From: Bacteroidota bacterium
GTDB lineage: Bacteria; Bacteroidota; Bacteroidia; Bacteroidales; CAIXZF01
DNA length: 64,000 nt
Assembly (NCBI GenBank): GCA_026391855.1
Contig: JAPLDE010000164.1
Coordinates: 1-64,000 of the forward strand
Reading direction: 5' to 3'
The number at the start of each line of letters is the position of its first letter. The first letter of the stretch is position 1. Position numbers and translations under genes: made by a program. This document shows, in pieces, positions 19,214 through 30,239 of the stretch. The notes below the pieces were generated by a model. That model was not told the origin of the DNA and ran no database searches. It saw only the letters and a list, made by a program, of their open reading frames with translations.

Positions 19214-20716
19214 ATGGTCAACAAAGGATTGAACAGGTTCTGTATCATTCTCCTTTTCCTGATATCGGCTCTTTCCCGGCTGTCAGCCCAGGAAATGCTG
19301 GGTCTGACAGGCAGCAACTATGCCGGTATCAACGGGCTTATGATCAACCCGGCCTGTCTGATCAATTCAAGGCAGTATTTTGAGGTGAATATCCTCACCA
19401 CAGGCATATCACTGGATAACAATTACTTGTATTTTGCCCAGGGTGAATATACCTTCGGGAGTCTGTTTAAAAAGCAGTACCAGTCGGTAGATTACGGAAT
19501 GTCGCCCGATAAGATCACCATCTATGATCATTATACAGAGGATTTGAAATGGGTGAACCAGAACCTTCGTATTACAGGGCCTTCGCTGATGTGGTCGTAC
19601 CAGCGGCATGGTTTTGCCGTGACTACGGCCTTCCGGACGATGTTATCCATCCACGATGTTCCTTTTCATGTGGCAAAGTTTTCTTACGAAGGAGTAGACT
19701 ACGTTCCACAGCAAAATATTCGTTATCAGGCAAATAATTTCGATATCACCCACCTGAGCTGGGCTGAGATAGGGCTGTCATATTCCTATATGATCTACAG
19801 GAAAGGTACGGATCAGCTTTCCCTTGGTATAAGTGCAAAAAAGATCATGGGTTTTTCTGCCCTTTACCTCATTGGCCGCCAGGCCGACTATATGGTCCCT
19901 GACGACAGTACACTGATCGCATACAACATGGATGCTGATCTGGGGATTGCCGTTCCTATGGAAAGCAACAGTACGGCTGTGACCCTGAAACCGTTGTTCC
20001 GTGGCCGCGGATATGGTCTGGATTTCGGCCTGGTGTACCAGAAAAACAAAACCCCTAAGATAAAAGGACGGCAGGGAATTCTGCCCACACTCTGTGGTCA
20101 GACCTTTGATGAATATGATTACAAGATCGGTTTGTCATTGCTGGATTTTGGAAGCATCCGGTTCACGCAGGACGCTGATCTGCTGGTCTTCGACAATGTC
20201 CCTACGGTATGGCCGATGATAAATAAGACAAAATGGAAGACGATCCATCAGGCGGTTTCTGAACTGAGCTGGCATTTCTATAACGATTCCACGGCAGCCA
20301 TCAAAAGCCATGAATTTACCATGTATCTCCCGACATCGCTGAGCGCGCAGTTCGACTACAACATTGCCGGCGGATTTTATGTCAATTCGGTCTTCCTTAA
20401 CTTCCTGAGCCTGGGTAAACCTAAGCTTTACCGGCCAACGCAGCTGGCTGTGGTGCCCAGGTTTGAAAGCCGGTTTTTCGAAGTGAATTTCCCGTTTTCG
20501 GTCTATGACCTGAAATATCCCAGGCTTGGAGTGTCGGTAAGGGCATTTTTTCTTACGGTAGGGACCGACCGCCTGGGTTCCTACCTGGGATGGCGCGATT
20601 TTACGGGTATTGATTTTTATCTCTCCATGAAGATCTATTTCAACAAAGGGTATTGTAAAAGGAAAAAACTCGCCAGGCATTGTGGTAACGGGGAATATCA
20701 AAAGTTCTTACGCTGA
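19214..20716 (+). CDS. DUF5723-like outer-membrane/secreted protein
   Basis: Signal peptide, then EMLGLTGSNYAGINGLMINPACLINSRQYFEVNILTTGISLDNNYLYF. Confidence 0.65.
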   Translation: MVNKGLNRFCIILLFLISALSRLSAQEMLGLTGSNYAGINGLMINPACLINSRQYFEVNILTTGISLDNNYLYFAQGEYTFGSLFKKQYQSVDYGMSPDKITIYDHYTEDLKWVNQNLRITGPSLMWSYQRHGFAVTTAFRTMLSIHDVPFHVAKFSYEGVDYVPQQNIRYQANNFDITHLSWAEIGLSYSYMIYRKGTDQLSLGISAKKIMGFSALYLIGRQADYMVPDDSTLIAYNMDADLGIAVPMESNSTAVTLKPLFRGRGYGLDFGLVYQKNKTPKIKGRQGILPTLCGQTFDEYDYKIGLSLLDFGSIRFTQDADLLVFDNVPTVWPMINKTKWKTIHQAVSELSWHFYNDSTAAIKSHEFTMYLPTSLSAQFDYNIAGGFYVNSVFLNFLSLGKPKLYRPTQLAVVPRFESRFFEVNFPFSVYDLKYPRLGVSVRAFFLTVGTDRLGSYLGWRDFTGIDFYLSMKIYFNKGYCKRKKLARHCGNGEYQKFLR

Positions 20717-20720
20717 AATA

Positions 20721-21851
20721 TCAGTGGGTCCTTACATCAAGGGCATCTCTCAGTCCATTTCCTACCAGCATGAAGGCAAGGACCATAAGCATAATGGCCA
20801 GTCCCGGCAATATAGCCAGGTGGGCTGAATCAAGGATAATATATCCGTAATTTTCCCTGATCATGCTCCCCCACGAAGGCATGGGAGGTTGTACGCCTAT
20901 TCCCAGGAAACTCAAACCAGCTTCCAATAAAATGGCTGAAGCAAAATTGGCGGCCGATATCACTATCACCGGGCTCATCAGGTTGGGTACGATGTGCCTG
21001 AAAATGATCCTTGCATTGGTAAAACCCATGGCTTTGGCTGCTTCAACGTACTCTTTCTCCCTGATACTCAGGATCTGACCCCTGACTACCCTGGCTACCT
21101 CAACCCACATGGTAAGCCCGACCGCGATAAAGACCTGCCAGAAACCACGGCCAAGGGCAAAGGTGATGGCGATCACCAGCAGCAGGGTAGGGATGCTCCA
21201 GACTACATTGATCAGCCACATGACCAGCTGATCGACCCATCCCCCGAAAAAACCGCCGATGGACCCGATGGTTATCCCTATCAGCAAGGAAAGAAACACT
21301 GAGATAAGCCCGACTGCAAGGCTAACCCGGGTACCGATGATCAGCTGACTGAGCATATCCCGGCCGTATCTGTCCGTTCCCAGCCAAAAATGACGGGTGA
21401 TGATCTCTACCGGTGTTTTCGACCGGTCATAGCGCATTTCCTGTCCTGTTTCCTCATCAATTCCGGTAAAGCTGTTTGCCCGGATGATATTGCCATCCAC
21501 CTGGTAACGGCCGACCGGAATATAATCATACCGGCTTTTTTCGCCATACATCATCTTGCTGATCAGTGAGATGTGATCAAAACTGCCGGTTTTCGCTGTT
21601 TTCAGCATCGTGATCTTCTTTCCGGGCTTCAGGGTCCCAAGCTCAAGGAATTGTTGGTTACTGAATGGGGTTGGATCAGGTGTGATCAGGTAACCCAGTA
21701 TGGCAATGACAGCCGTTAAACAAATAAACAGAAAGGATGGAAATGCAACAGGATCACGCCTGAACCGTCTCCAGGCAAGCCTGGAAAGTGAAGCAGAAGA
21801 GATGTATTCCCTGTTCCGAAATAAGGGAAGATGAAACAGAAATCCGGACAT
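20721..21851 (-). CDS. ABC transporter permease, OppC/DppC family
   Basis: HFWLGTDRYGRDMLSQLIIGTRVSLAVGLISV; EYVEAAKAMGFTNARIIFRHIVPN. Confidence 0.9.
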   Translation of the reverse strand: MSGFLFHLPLFRNREYISSASLSRLAWRRFRRDPVAFPSFLFICLTAVIAILGYLITPDPTPFSNQQFLELGTLKPGKKITMLKTAKTGSFDHISLISKMMYGEKSRYDYIPVGRYQVDGNIIRANSFTGIDEETGQEMRYDRSKTPVEIITRHFWLGTDRYGRDMLSQLIIGTRVSLAVGLISVFLSLLIGITIGSIGGFFGGWVDQLVMWLINVVWSIPTLLLVIAITFALGRGFWQVFIAVGLTMWVEVARVVRGQILSIREKEYVEAAKAMGFTNARIIFRHIVPNLMSPVIVISAANFASAILLEAGLSFLGIGVQPPMPSWGSMIRENYGYIILDSAHLAILPGLAIMLMVLAFMLVGNGLRDALDVRTH

Positions 21852-21905
21852 CCGATCAGGAAATTAGCTGTACAAGTATAAGGCTTTTTATTGACCTTTC
21901 ATGTT

Positions 21906-23075
21906 CTACCTCATGTTCCTCAGGCCGTTTTCAATTTCAAAGGAAAGCTTTTCAAAGACTTCCCCGAAACTTCCCGTGCCGTCAATCTTGGTCACACCGT
22001 GCAACTGGTTGTATTTTTCAATGACCGGAACGGTCTTTGTTTCATGTTCCTGGAGCCTTTTCACGATCTTGGCCGTACTGGTGTCGTATGGCATACACCC
22101 GGCAGTCTTGCTTCTTTCATCCAGCCTGCGGATAAGCTCCAGGGTGGGTACTTCAATTTCAATGATCTGGGAAATAGAGGATCCATGCTTTTTTAACAGG
22201 CCATCCAAAATATAAGATTGAACCAGTGTCCTTGGGAATCCCTTGAAAATGAAGCCTTTAATGCCTTTTGAGTCGGCCAGCTTTCTTTCAATCAGGGGAA
22301 TTACGATCTCGTCAGGGACCAACTGTCCATTCTCATAGAGTTCCATGATCCTTTTCCCGGTTTCTGTCTGGTTTTTGATCTCCTTGTCGAGTATTTCCCC
22401 TGTTGCCACATACTCCAACCCGAAAGCTTTTGCAAGGGCTTTTCCCTGCGACCCTCTGCCACATCCCGGGTAACCGAACAGCACAATGTTCAGCAACTTC
22501 TTGCTCAGCTCAAGTTCTATGATTTTTGTTATGGACTGATGAACTTCTTCAATACTGGACATACCCTCCACTTCAAAAAAGATGCCTTTGTCCTTGTAAA
22601 ACTGCAACACAGGCATGGTCTTTTCGGTATATTCCCTGAGCCGGTTCCGGATAACGACTTCGTTGTCGTCGGTCCGCCCTGAAGTGACACCTCGCTTGAG
22701 TAGACGGGAAACCGACTCCTCCTCCTGAACACTCAGGCTTATCAGGCAGGTGAGAGAGGTGTTTAGCTTTAACATCAGTCCTTCCAGAATATATGCCTGT
22801 ATGTAAGTCCTTGGAAATCCGTCGAAAAGAAATCCGTTGGAGTCGGGATGATCGATAATGGTTTTTTCTATGATCTGAACGATGATCTCATCAGATACCA
22901 GACCCCCGGAAGCAATAATCCCCTGGGCTTCCTGACCGAGTTTGGTCTTGTTGGCAATTTCTTTTCTGAGTAAGTCTCCTGTGGAGATATAGAAAAGCTT
23001 GTATTTCTTGATCAGGAACTCCGACTGGGTCCCTTTTCCGGCCCCCGGAGGACCAAACAGCGCAATGTTCAGCAT
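21906..23075 (-). CDS. Tandem adenylate kinase-like protein (two Adk domains)
   Basis: Domain 1 FGPPGAGKGTQ, DGFPRT, TSGRTDD; domain 2 FGYPGCGRGSQ, KGFPRT, TAGCMPYD. Confidence 0.9.
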   Translation of the reverse strand: MLNIALFGPPGAGKGTQSEFLIKKYKLFYISTGDLLRKEIANKTKLGQEAQGIIASGGLVSDEIIVQIIEKTIIDHPDSNGFLFDGFPRTYIQAYILEGLMLKLNTSLTCLISLSVQEEESVSRLLKRGVTSGRTDDNEVVIRNRLREYTEKTMPVLQFYKDKGIFFEVEGMSSIEEVHQSITKIIELELSKKLLNIVLFGYPGCGRGSQGKALAKAFGLEYVATGEILDKEIKNQTETGKRIMELYENGQLVPDEIVIPLIERKLADSKGIKGFIFKGFPRTLVQSYILDGLLKKHGSSISQIIEIEVPTLELIRRLDERSKTAGCMPYDTSTAKIVKRLQEHETKTVPVIEKYNQLHGVTKIDGTGSFGEVFEKLSFEIENGLRNMR

Positions 23076-23135
23076 AGTAGCAGTGATTAGAAGATTTAAT
23101 ACAGTAATACAAACCTACATCAAATTACTCAAATA

Positions 23136-23170
23136 AAAAAGGGTTAAAAGCATAAACCCCCAACCCTTTT
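23136..23170 (-). terminator. Rho-independent-like hairpin downstream of the protease gene
   Basis: aaaaagggtt ... aaccctttt. Confidence 0.55.
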
Positions 23171-23216
23171 CCATTATCTATTTTATTAATAATCAATTAT
23201 ATAACATCAATTTACT

Positions 23217-23265
23217 AATTACTAATTATTAATTATCAATTGTCAATTATCAATTGTCAATTCTT
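23217..23265. repeat. Heptamer repeat (AATTATC/AATTGTC)n
   Basis: aattatcaattgtcaattatcaattgtcaattc. Confidence 0.8.
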
Positions 23266-25500
23266 AACAATCCTCTTCATCGCCATCCCGCTTTCACTTT
23301 TCACCCTGACAAAATAGATGCCGACTGCCAGGTTTTCGGTTTGAAGGGTATATGTGAATTGCTGATCGTTCTTAGTGGTTGAATATGAGCTAATTACCTT
23401 ACCAGTTGCATCGGTAACCAGTATCACGATATTACCCCTGTCGTTGTTGATTATAGCAAGATTGGTATTGTTGACCGTTGGGTTGGGGTAAAGGGAGATG
23501 AATTGGGAAAGATTGTTTTGTTCGATGCCAACCGAGCCGTTGATTGAAAAATTCTTGTCATTGATGTCGAAGAAGATATTTCCTGCTCCTTCCACCATAA
23601 TACGGGCAGTAGTTGTTTGATTGGCAGGTACAACAAAAGAATAGGAACCGTTATTGGGAACACCGGCTCCAAGAGTGATAGGGAATGTATAGCCTCCGTC
23701 AAGAGATAATAGTACGTTCACATTGGGAGTATTTACAGGAGCCTGATCACTGCCGTTAACCGACCAGGTAACCGTTTGGGTTGAGTAGGAGGCCCAGGTG
23801 ATGCCTGTTGTGTTGGGTGTAAGGATTGCGAAAGGACCAGGTGTGGCAGCCACGATCACTTTACTGGTCATCGGATTGTAAACAACGCCTGCTCCGTCGA
23901 GGACATTGTCACGGACGGTACAGCGGAAATTCAGTGTTCGGCTGTAACTGGGTTTAATTTCGCCAATGGTTGTATTATTATTGAGAATATTGGCCAGCTT
24001 GGGGAATACCCGTGTGCCGGAAGTGGTTGGGTTGAACGACCTGAAAATCGGTGCGTTTGCTGAGGGCGAATTCCAGTTTCCGGCCGGTCCGAGGTCATAT
24101 TCCTCCCAGCAATAGGTCAGTGAATCTCCGTCAACATCAGTAGCACTGGCTGTCATCCTGAATGGAGTGTTCAGGGGGATATTGAAATCTCCCTGGACGG
24201 TCAGTACCGGAGGGTTGTTCCCGTCTGTAGTGGTTACTGCACATGAGTTGCCACCCCCATTCTGGGTATAGGTCACAATCTCATCAAAGCTTTTGGCATG
24301 GAAATAATCATCACTGTGAAGCTGCAGGTCCTGGTTTCCGCAGATCCCGGCATAGCCCATAATAGTACTGGCGCTTCCGGGTTCATAAGCTGCCGATGAA
24401 ACCCTGTTTCCTCCGCCACAGGAGCCGGCCGTGGAGTTAAAAGTATGGTTGGCCCCAAACTGATGCCCCATCTCGTGAGCTACATAGTCAATGTCAAAAG
24501 CATCCCCGATAGGTGTATCCAGCCCTGTTACCCCCATGGCTTTCTTTGAATTATTGCAGATACATCCCAGTTGGGCTATTCCTCCGCCGCCGGTACTGAA
24601 TACATGACCGATATCATAATTAGCGCTCCCGATAATGTTGGTACATGTAGTCTGATTCTGTGAGAGCATGGTGCCGCCATTGTTATTCGAATATGGGTCG
24701 GAGTTGGAATTCAGGTAAATAAGTAAAGTGTCGTTGGCTACAATGTTCATGTGAATTCCCAACTCCCTTTCATACACGCCGTTAACCCTGTTCATTGAGG
24801 TAACCATAGCTGCCAGCACACCAGGAATTGTGCCTCCGTGATAGGCTGCATATTCCCCTGTACAGGCCAGAGCCAGCCGGTAAGTCCTCAGGCTGCCGCT
24901 GATATCAAGTTTTTCAGCATAGTCTGTGTGATTCACCTCGTTGTCATTATGTTCGTCTGTATTCAGGCATTCCTGGGCAAAGTCCTGTCTTAAGGCATCT
25001 TTCTTATAATAGGAAATATACTCGTCGGTGATGAAACGGTTGGGCGGATCAACAAATACAGTCCCATTGGCCGAGATCATCATGGCATGAAAACCCCACT
25101 GGGTAAGATCACAACGCAGGGTGGCCGTAACATCGTCGATACCCTGGCCAGCATAGGTCTTGATCTCCGGAAAAGCATCAGCCAGTCCCTTTTCCATCAC
25201 TGGTGATTCAACCAAACGGAAACGGGAAAAACTTCCATCGGGCATGGGCAACGAAAAGATGAAAGGGCTTTTTTTCAAAGAGACCGTGCTCTCATAAGGC
25301 ACTTCTGCCAACATATTCTTCAGGTTGATGAGCGAAAGATGATAAGCCTGGTAGTTCCTTGCCCATGTATCAGCTTTTGCTTTAAATTCCAGCCCCGGAA
25401 CGTCCGCCATGTTCCATGGAGAGAGGCTGTTTTGTGACATCACAGGAACTGCAAAAAGCAGTATTAAACAGATTTTCAATAAGGTAAGTGGTAATCTCAT
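23257..25500 (-). CDS. Secreted metzincin metalloprotease (reprolysin-like) with T9SS sorting domain
   Basis: HEMGHQFGANHTF (HExxHxxGxxH); C-term SLYPNPTVNNTNLAIINNDRGNIVILVTDATGK... .GIYFVRVKSESG. Confidence 0.88.
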   Translation of the reverse strand: MRLPLTLLKICLILLFAVPVMSQNSLSPWNMADVPGLEFKAKADTWARNYQAYHLSLINLKNMLAEVPYESTVSLKKSPFIFSLPMPDGSFSRFRLVESPVMEKGLADAFPEIKTYAGQGIDDVTATLRCDLTQWGFHAMMISANGTVFVDPPNRFITDEYISYYKKDALRQDFAQECLNTDEHNDNEVNHTDYAEKLDISGSLRTYRLALACTGEYAAYHGGTIPGVLAAMVTSMNRVNGVYERELGIHMNIVANDTLLIYLNSNSDPYSNNNGGTMLSQNQTTCTNIIGSANYDIGHVFSTGGGGIAQLGCICNNSKKAMGVTGLDTPIGDAFDIDYVAHEMGHQFGANHTFNSTAGSCGGGNRVSSAAYEPGSASTIMGYAGICGNQDLQLHSDDYFHAKSFDEIVTYTQNGGGNSCAVTTTDGNNPPVLTVQGDFNIPLNTPFRMTASATDVDGDSLTYCWEEYDLGPAGNWNSPSANAPIFRSFNPTTSGTRVFPKLANILNNNTTIGEIKPSYSRTLNFRCTVRDNVLDGAGVVYNPMTSKVIVAATPGPFAILTPNTTGITWASYSTQTVTWSVNGSDQAPVNTPNVNVLLSLDGGYTFPITLGAGVPNNGSYSFVVPANQTTTARIMVEGAGNIFFDINDKNFSINGSVGIEQNNLSQFISLYPNPTVNNTNLAIINNDRGNIVILVTDATGKVISSYSTTKNDQQFTYTLQTENLAVGIYFVRVKSESGMAMKRIVKN

Positions 25501-25551
25501 ATTTATTGGGTTAAAATATTGGGTTAAATCTGATTGAAGGGTTAAGGGGAA

Positions 25552-26148
25552 TCAATGTTTGTCTGTACTGTCAGCCATATGTTCAAATGGTTGCTTGACC
25601 TCGGTTGTATTTTGTTTGAAATAACATAAATAATGGAGGGTGTCTCCTTCAGAAAAGGGCTGAATGATCATTGAGCCCCGGGTCGTGAAAAAGTAGCCGT
25701 GAAAACCTGTATCCATGAAATCGATCTTGGCCGTTGCTGTAGGATCATCAATGCCTTTACCGCCATAGGTCCGTAATTGAGGGTACTTTTCCAGCAACGA
25801 CCAGTCCATAACCGGCATCTCTGTAATGCTAAATTTGCTTATTCCCCCGTCAGGAAATGGAAACCCGATGATCTCATATTTCTTTTCCTTTTCGTTCTGC
25901 CGGATGACGGTGTTTGCCAGCACCTTTTTCAGCATGACAGTATTCAATTGCAAGGTCCTGAATTTCGAAGGCAGAGGAATCTGTTTGCCAATGATTTTTA
26001 TACCCGCCGGATCAACATCTTTCCACATAATATCCTCATTAACAGTCTTTTGAACAGGATTGTTTAATGGCTTTATTCTTTTGTTACAGGAAAATAAAAT
26101 GAAAAAGATCAGTAAAAGACTTACCGCACAGAAAAGGGTTTTACGCAT
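25552..26148 (-). CDS. Lipoprotein homologous to the propeptide of the adjacent metzincin, no catalytic domain
   Basis: Lipobox LFSC; PFPDGGISKFSITEMPVMDWSLLEKYPQLRTYGGKGIDDPTATAKIDFMDTGFHGYFFTTRGSMIIQP aligns with PMPDGSFSRFRLVESPVMEKGLADAFPEIKTYAGQGIDDVTATLRCDLTQWGFHAMMISANGTVFVDP. Confidence 0.75.
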   Translation of the reverse strand: MRKTLFCAVSLLLIFFILFSCNKRIKPLNNPVQKTVNEDIMWKDVDPAGIKIIGKQIPLPSKFRTLQLNTVMLKKVLANTVIRQNEKEKKYEIIGFPFPDGGISKFSITEMPVMDWSLLEKYPQLRTYGGKGIDDPTATAKIDFMDTGFHGYFFTTRGSMIIQPFSEGDTLHYLCYFKQNTTEVKQPFEHMADSTDKH

Positions 26149-26411
26149 GGATTTGCAGAAAGTGCAAAATTACACTTAATAAAGTATTTTACAAAGAAGA
26201 TTTTCAGAATGTTATTAACGAGAATAATTTTTCGAATAATAACATTCTTTCAAACAGAAGGTTATCCGAATATTGATTTTAAATTGTAAAAGTGTATTTG
26301 AAAATTGATACAAAAATGAGTGTTTTTGTCAGAAGAAAAATTCAAAATTGGTATCAAATGGTTTATGCTGATAGTTCCGGCTAAGGGGGGGAAATAGACT
26401 TTATAAAAAGA

Positions 26412-26439
26412 AAGGGCGTCCCTTGTTTGAGACGCCCTT
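26412..26439 (-). terminator. Rho-independent-like terminator
   Basis: aagggcgtc-ccttgtttga-gacgccctt, downstream of the - strand gene at 26463. Confidence 0.75.
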
Positions 26440-26462
26440 CAACATTATCAAAAATAACGGAT

Positions 26463-28264
26463 TTATTGGATCACCAGTTTTTCAGTGAAGTTTGCACCTG
26501 AATTGGTGATCTTCAGGAAATATACACCTTTCACCAGGTCTGACAGCGAAATGACCTGGGTAGGAGTGAATAAGCGCACTGATTTAACCAGTTTTCCGGT
26601 TACGTCATAGATACCGGCTTCACCTTTTCCGTTGCTCAGCACCTGGATATAGTCGGAGGCAGGGTTAGGATAGATACTGATCTTTTTGCCCTGAAGTTCG
26701 TCGATGCCAACCACTGAGGACATGGCAACCTTAACGGTTTGGGTAACTTCTTTGGCTGTAACATGCTGGATCCAGGCTACGAATTCGCAGTTATTTTTGA
26801 TGAATCCGGCGGTAGAGAAAGGAATAATTAAAGTCACCGGGTTGGAGATATTGAAATCGAGGTCGGTACCGTATTCGTTGGGGAACATTCCGCGGCACAC
26901 ATAATCCACTTCTGTTTGGTTGCCCCATACTTCAGGAATATTGGATTCGGTGAGGGCTGTGTGGAGTTTAAACCCATCAGGGAAGGCGGCGAAGGTTTGA
27001 TTGATCGTGATGGTCGCCTGGTAGTTGGTCGCACTGAGCTGAGAAATACTGCAATCCACCGCATGGAAACCGGGCGTACCTATCCGTTCCTGATACATCG
27101 GCAAATAGGTCGTATAAAGAGAAGTAGTGGCATTTCCTCCCACGGCCGGAAGCACTCCGTCTACCTGAACTGTAGGGAAAGCAGTTATATTATAATATGA
27201 CAGACGCGCTAACCCGGCTGCGATCTCGTAATTATCACCCTGGTGATATTCAACGGCAGCTACATCTTTATTATTAACCTCGATCAGGTCACGGATACCC
27301 ATGGCCGATCCGGGGCAATACTGGCACCATGTGCCTGTCCCTGATTCAAAAAGCACCATGTTCCGGTCAACACCACCCGGTATAACAGCCGTATCGGTGT
27401 TGGAACTGTGTGAATACCCCAAACCGGCATAATGGGCCCTGGCTCCGTAAATATAGGTGTTTGCCCAGGGGGCAACATCTGTATACGTTAGCCCGGTCGT
27501 GGAAAAAACCACTTTCCCGTTACGGCTCAGTTTGTAAAGATCCGGGGTAGTGGCAGGCGCTGTCCATGAAACATCAATATCGGCCCCGTTCACTGTAGCT
27601 ACCAGGTTCATGGGTGAAGTGGGTGCCGGAACAGAATCATAGCTCAGGTCATCAATATAATAACCGGATTGTGTACTTGAGGTAGGAGAGGGTGGAGTGT
27701 CCCCATCCCAACCGTAAAAATCGATCGCATCCATCTTCAATGTACTGCCTGTCCCGAAGGCCCCTTTACTCCATTTATAACTGATAATTTCAATATTATC
27801 AATATAGAAGGTTGCAAAATCATCATCAAGGTCAACAATTACGGCGATTTCTTTCCAGGTACTGGTTGGGAAAGAAGTCTTTACGGCTGTGGTTGCACCT
27901 GCATCCACAAAAATTGAATCGTTTTCCAGGTAACATTGTAGTGCCCAGACACTGTTGGCTGCTGCAAAGTCATTCAATACATTAAAGTAGCCAAGCTTCC
28001 CTGAAACAACATACATCCACCAGCTCAGTTTAAAACGACCAGCAGTCTTGTCGTTCAGCATAAAGACCAGGTCGTTGCCATTAACGACATAAACCAGGTC
28101 GTCCAATGAGTGGAATCGGATGATGCCACCTTGGAGCCAACGGTAAAGGACTCGAAATCAGTAGAATAAATATTCACCTGTGCTTTTACTGCAAAAGCAC
28201 AAAAAAGAATGAAAATGAAAAGAAGGTAACTTTTTTTCATGGGGTTAGGTTTTGGGTTTAACAT
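26463..28264 (-). pseudogene. Omp28-related T9SS protein, frameshifted / internally deleted near 28,100
   Basis: Signal-peptide ORF MKKSYLLFIFILFCAFAVKAQVNIYSTDFESFTVGSKVASSDSTHWTTW (28055-28264) is in a different frame from the body (26463-28106), which has a SFPTSTWKEI..LDG-type fold, CQYCPGS motif and T9SS C-term. Confidence 0.65.
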
Positions 28265-28786
28265 TGTTTTTTTTAGTGATAAAGGTGATAAAAGTGATTG
28301 TTGTGATTGAGGTGATGAAAAGTGAGGATTTTTGTTATTACAAATTTAAATTATTTTGCTTTACAATTGAATTTGTTTTGAGAATTTGATTAACAAAATT
28401 ATTAATTAGTTGATTATTAGTAAAATAATGAACAAATTTTTGTAAAAATATAGATACATATGGATATTAATATTAATAATATAATAAGAGAATTATATGT
28501 TTGGCAGGTATTGCATTTTTTCATTTTTTTTCTTATACTTAGCCTTTAAGGGTAATTGATCTGTATCAATATATATATTGACATTTATCAATGTAATGTC
28601 AAAATAGATCATCGGCGAGACGATAAATATCATTATATACATCTAGTGCCATAAAACAATACTATTTACTTTTGACCGCGATTGAAATTTTAACGAAAAA
28701 TTAACTGTCTCTAAGGCCATATCAAACCGGGGTTGGATGCATAACTATCAAAATATCAATTCATTATAAAACCTAACTATTAAATA

Positions 28787-30164
28787 TTGAACATTAACCA
28801 AAAAAAAATCAACATGAAAAAAACAATTCTTTTTTTAGGTTGCTGTCTTCTTGGATGGGGATCAACAAGCCTTTTAGCGCAACAAGGCTTTGTTTCTACC
28901 GGAGGACAAGCCACCGGAGCGGGGGGGACGGTCAGTTTCTCCATTGGTCAGGTGGATTACCTGTCAGCCGCAGGAAACAACGGCACAATTATCCAGGGTT
29001 TGCAGCAGCCACAGTCATTACGGGGCATAAGCGGTTATCTTACTTATGACAATGCAGAAGGTACTGTGATGAACAATTGTACGGTACTGTTGAAGAACGG
29101 AAATACGGTTGTTGATCAGACAACGACTGACGCTGCCGGATTTTTCCAGTTTAACAACCCGGAAACAGGGAGTTATACCCTTTCTGCCACTACGGTAAAA
29201 CCTTGGGCTACAGGTGCAGTAAATGCAACGGACGCATTACTCATTCTGACTCATTTCGTAGGAACTGCTCCCCTTACAGGTATCCGTTTGGTGGCCGCTG
29301 GTGTGGTATAGTCTCAATTGTACAAGACGTATTGACAAGAGCTGGAGGATTCATCGTGTATACTCTGCTTCGTGAGGTCTGTGCTGGTGGCGCTATCTGC
29401 GTCGCTGCGCTGGTGTTGTCATGCTCAAGGGTTTGTGCTTTGGAGATGTCAATGGTTCGTATGTACCTCCCGACACAAAAATTCAACCCACTTTGTTCCT
29501 CGAACATCAGGGTGTTCAAACAATCCAGGATAACCAGCTGGTTCAGATCCCGGTCAGGGTGACCGAAACCATTGATCTGGCTGCTGCTTCACTGGTAATG
29601 AACTTTCCACAGAATGACCTTGACATTGTTTCCGTTGAGGCCGCCTATGACAATCAAACCCTCGCTTTCAACACCGTTGGCAATCAACTGCGCATTGGCT
29701 GGTATACCCTTCAGCCAAAAACGTTGTTCCGTAATGATGTACTCATGACCCTTACTGTCAGACTGAAAAACTCCGGCAGTTCTTCATCCTTAGGTTTTGA
29801 GTTAACACCCGAAAGCAGCATTGCAGATTATTATGGTATTAATTTCGTAGATAAGAGCCTTGCCATTCCTGCCCTGGTAAACAGCAAACAGGGATTTGTC
29901 CTCAGCCAGAACATTCCGAATCCTTTCAAATCATCGACCCAGATCACCTATACATTGCCGGAAGACGGCTTTATTAAACTGGAACTGCTTGATATCGTAG
30001 GGAAACAAATTTCCGTACTGACCGAAGGTGTTGAATCTGCCGGCATCCATAACTATACCCTTTCAGCAAATACCCTTTCTGATGGCGTATATTTCTACAG
30101 GATGTCAGTAAATACTGGTTCACAACAATATTCCCAAACCAAACGAATGGTCATTTCTCAATAA
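28787..30164 (+). pseudogene. T9SS protein with dockerin-like/cohesin-like modules, disrupted by non-homologous sequence at ~29,300-29,420
   Basis: 28787-29311 ends in VNATDALLILTHFVGTAPLTGIRLVAAGVV*; homology to the 14019-18854 protein resumes at KGLCFGDVNGSY in another frame (29421-30164). Confidence 0.7.
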
Positions 30165-30239
30165 TTACAGAAGTCTTAAAATAAAATACCCGAATAATAA
30201 TCAAACAATAACCAAAAAAAATCATAAAACCTAATAATC

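Noticed and set aside
29203-29562. 119-aa ORF across the disrupted dockerin region
   Set aside because: Overlaps the real frames of the T9SS gene; no recognisable domain
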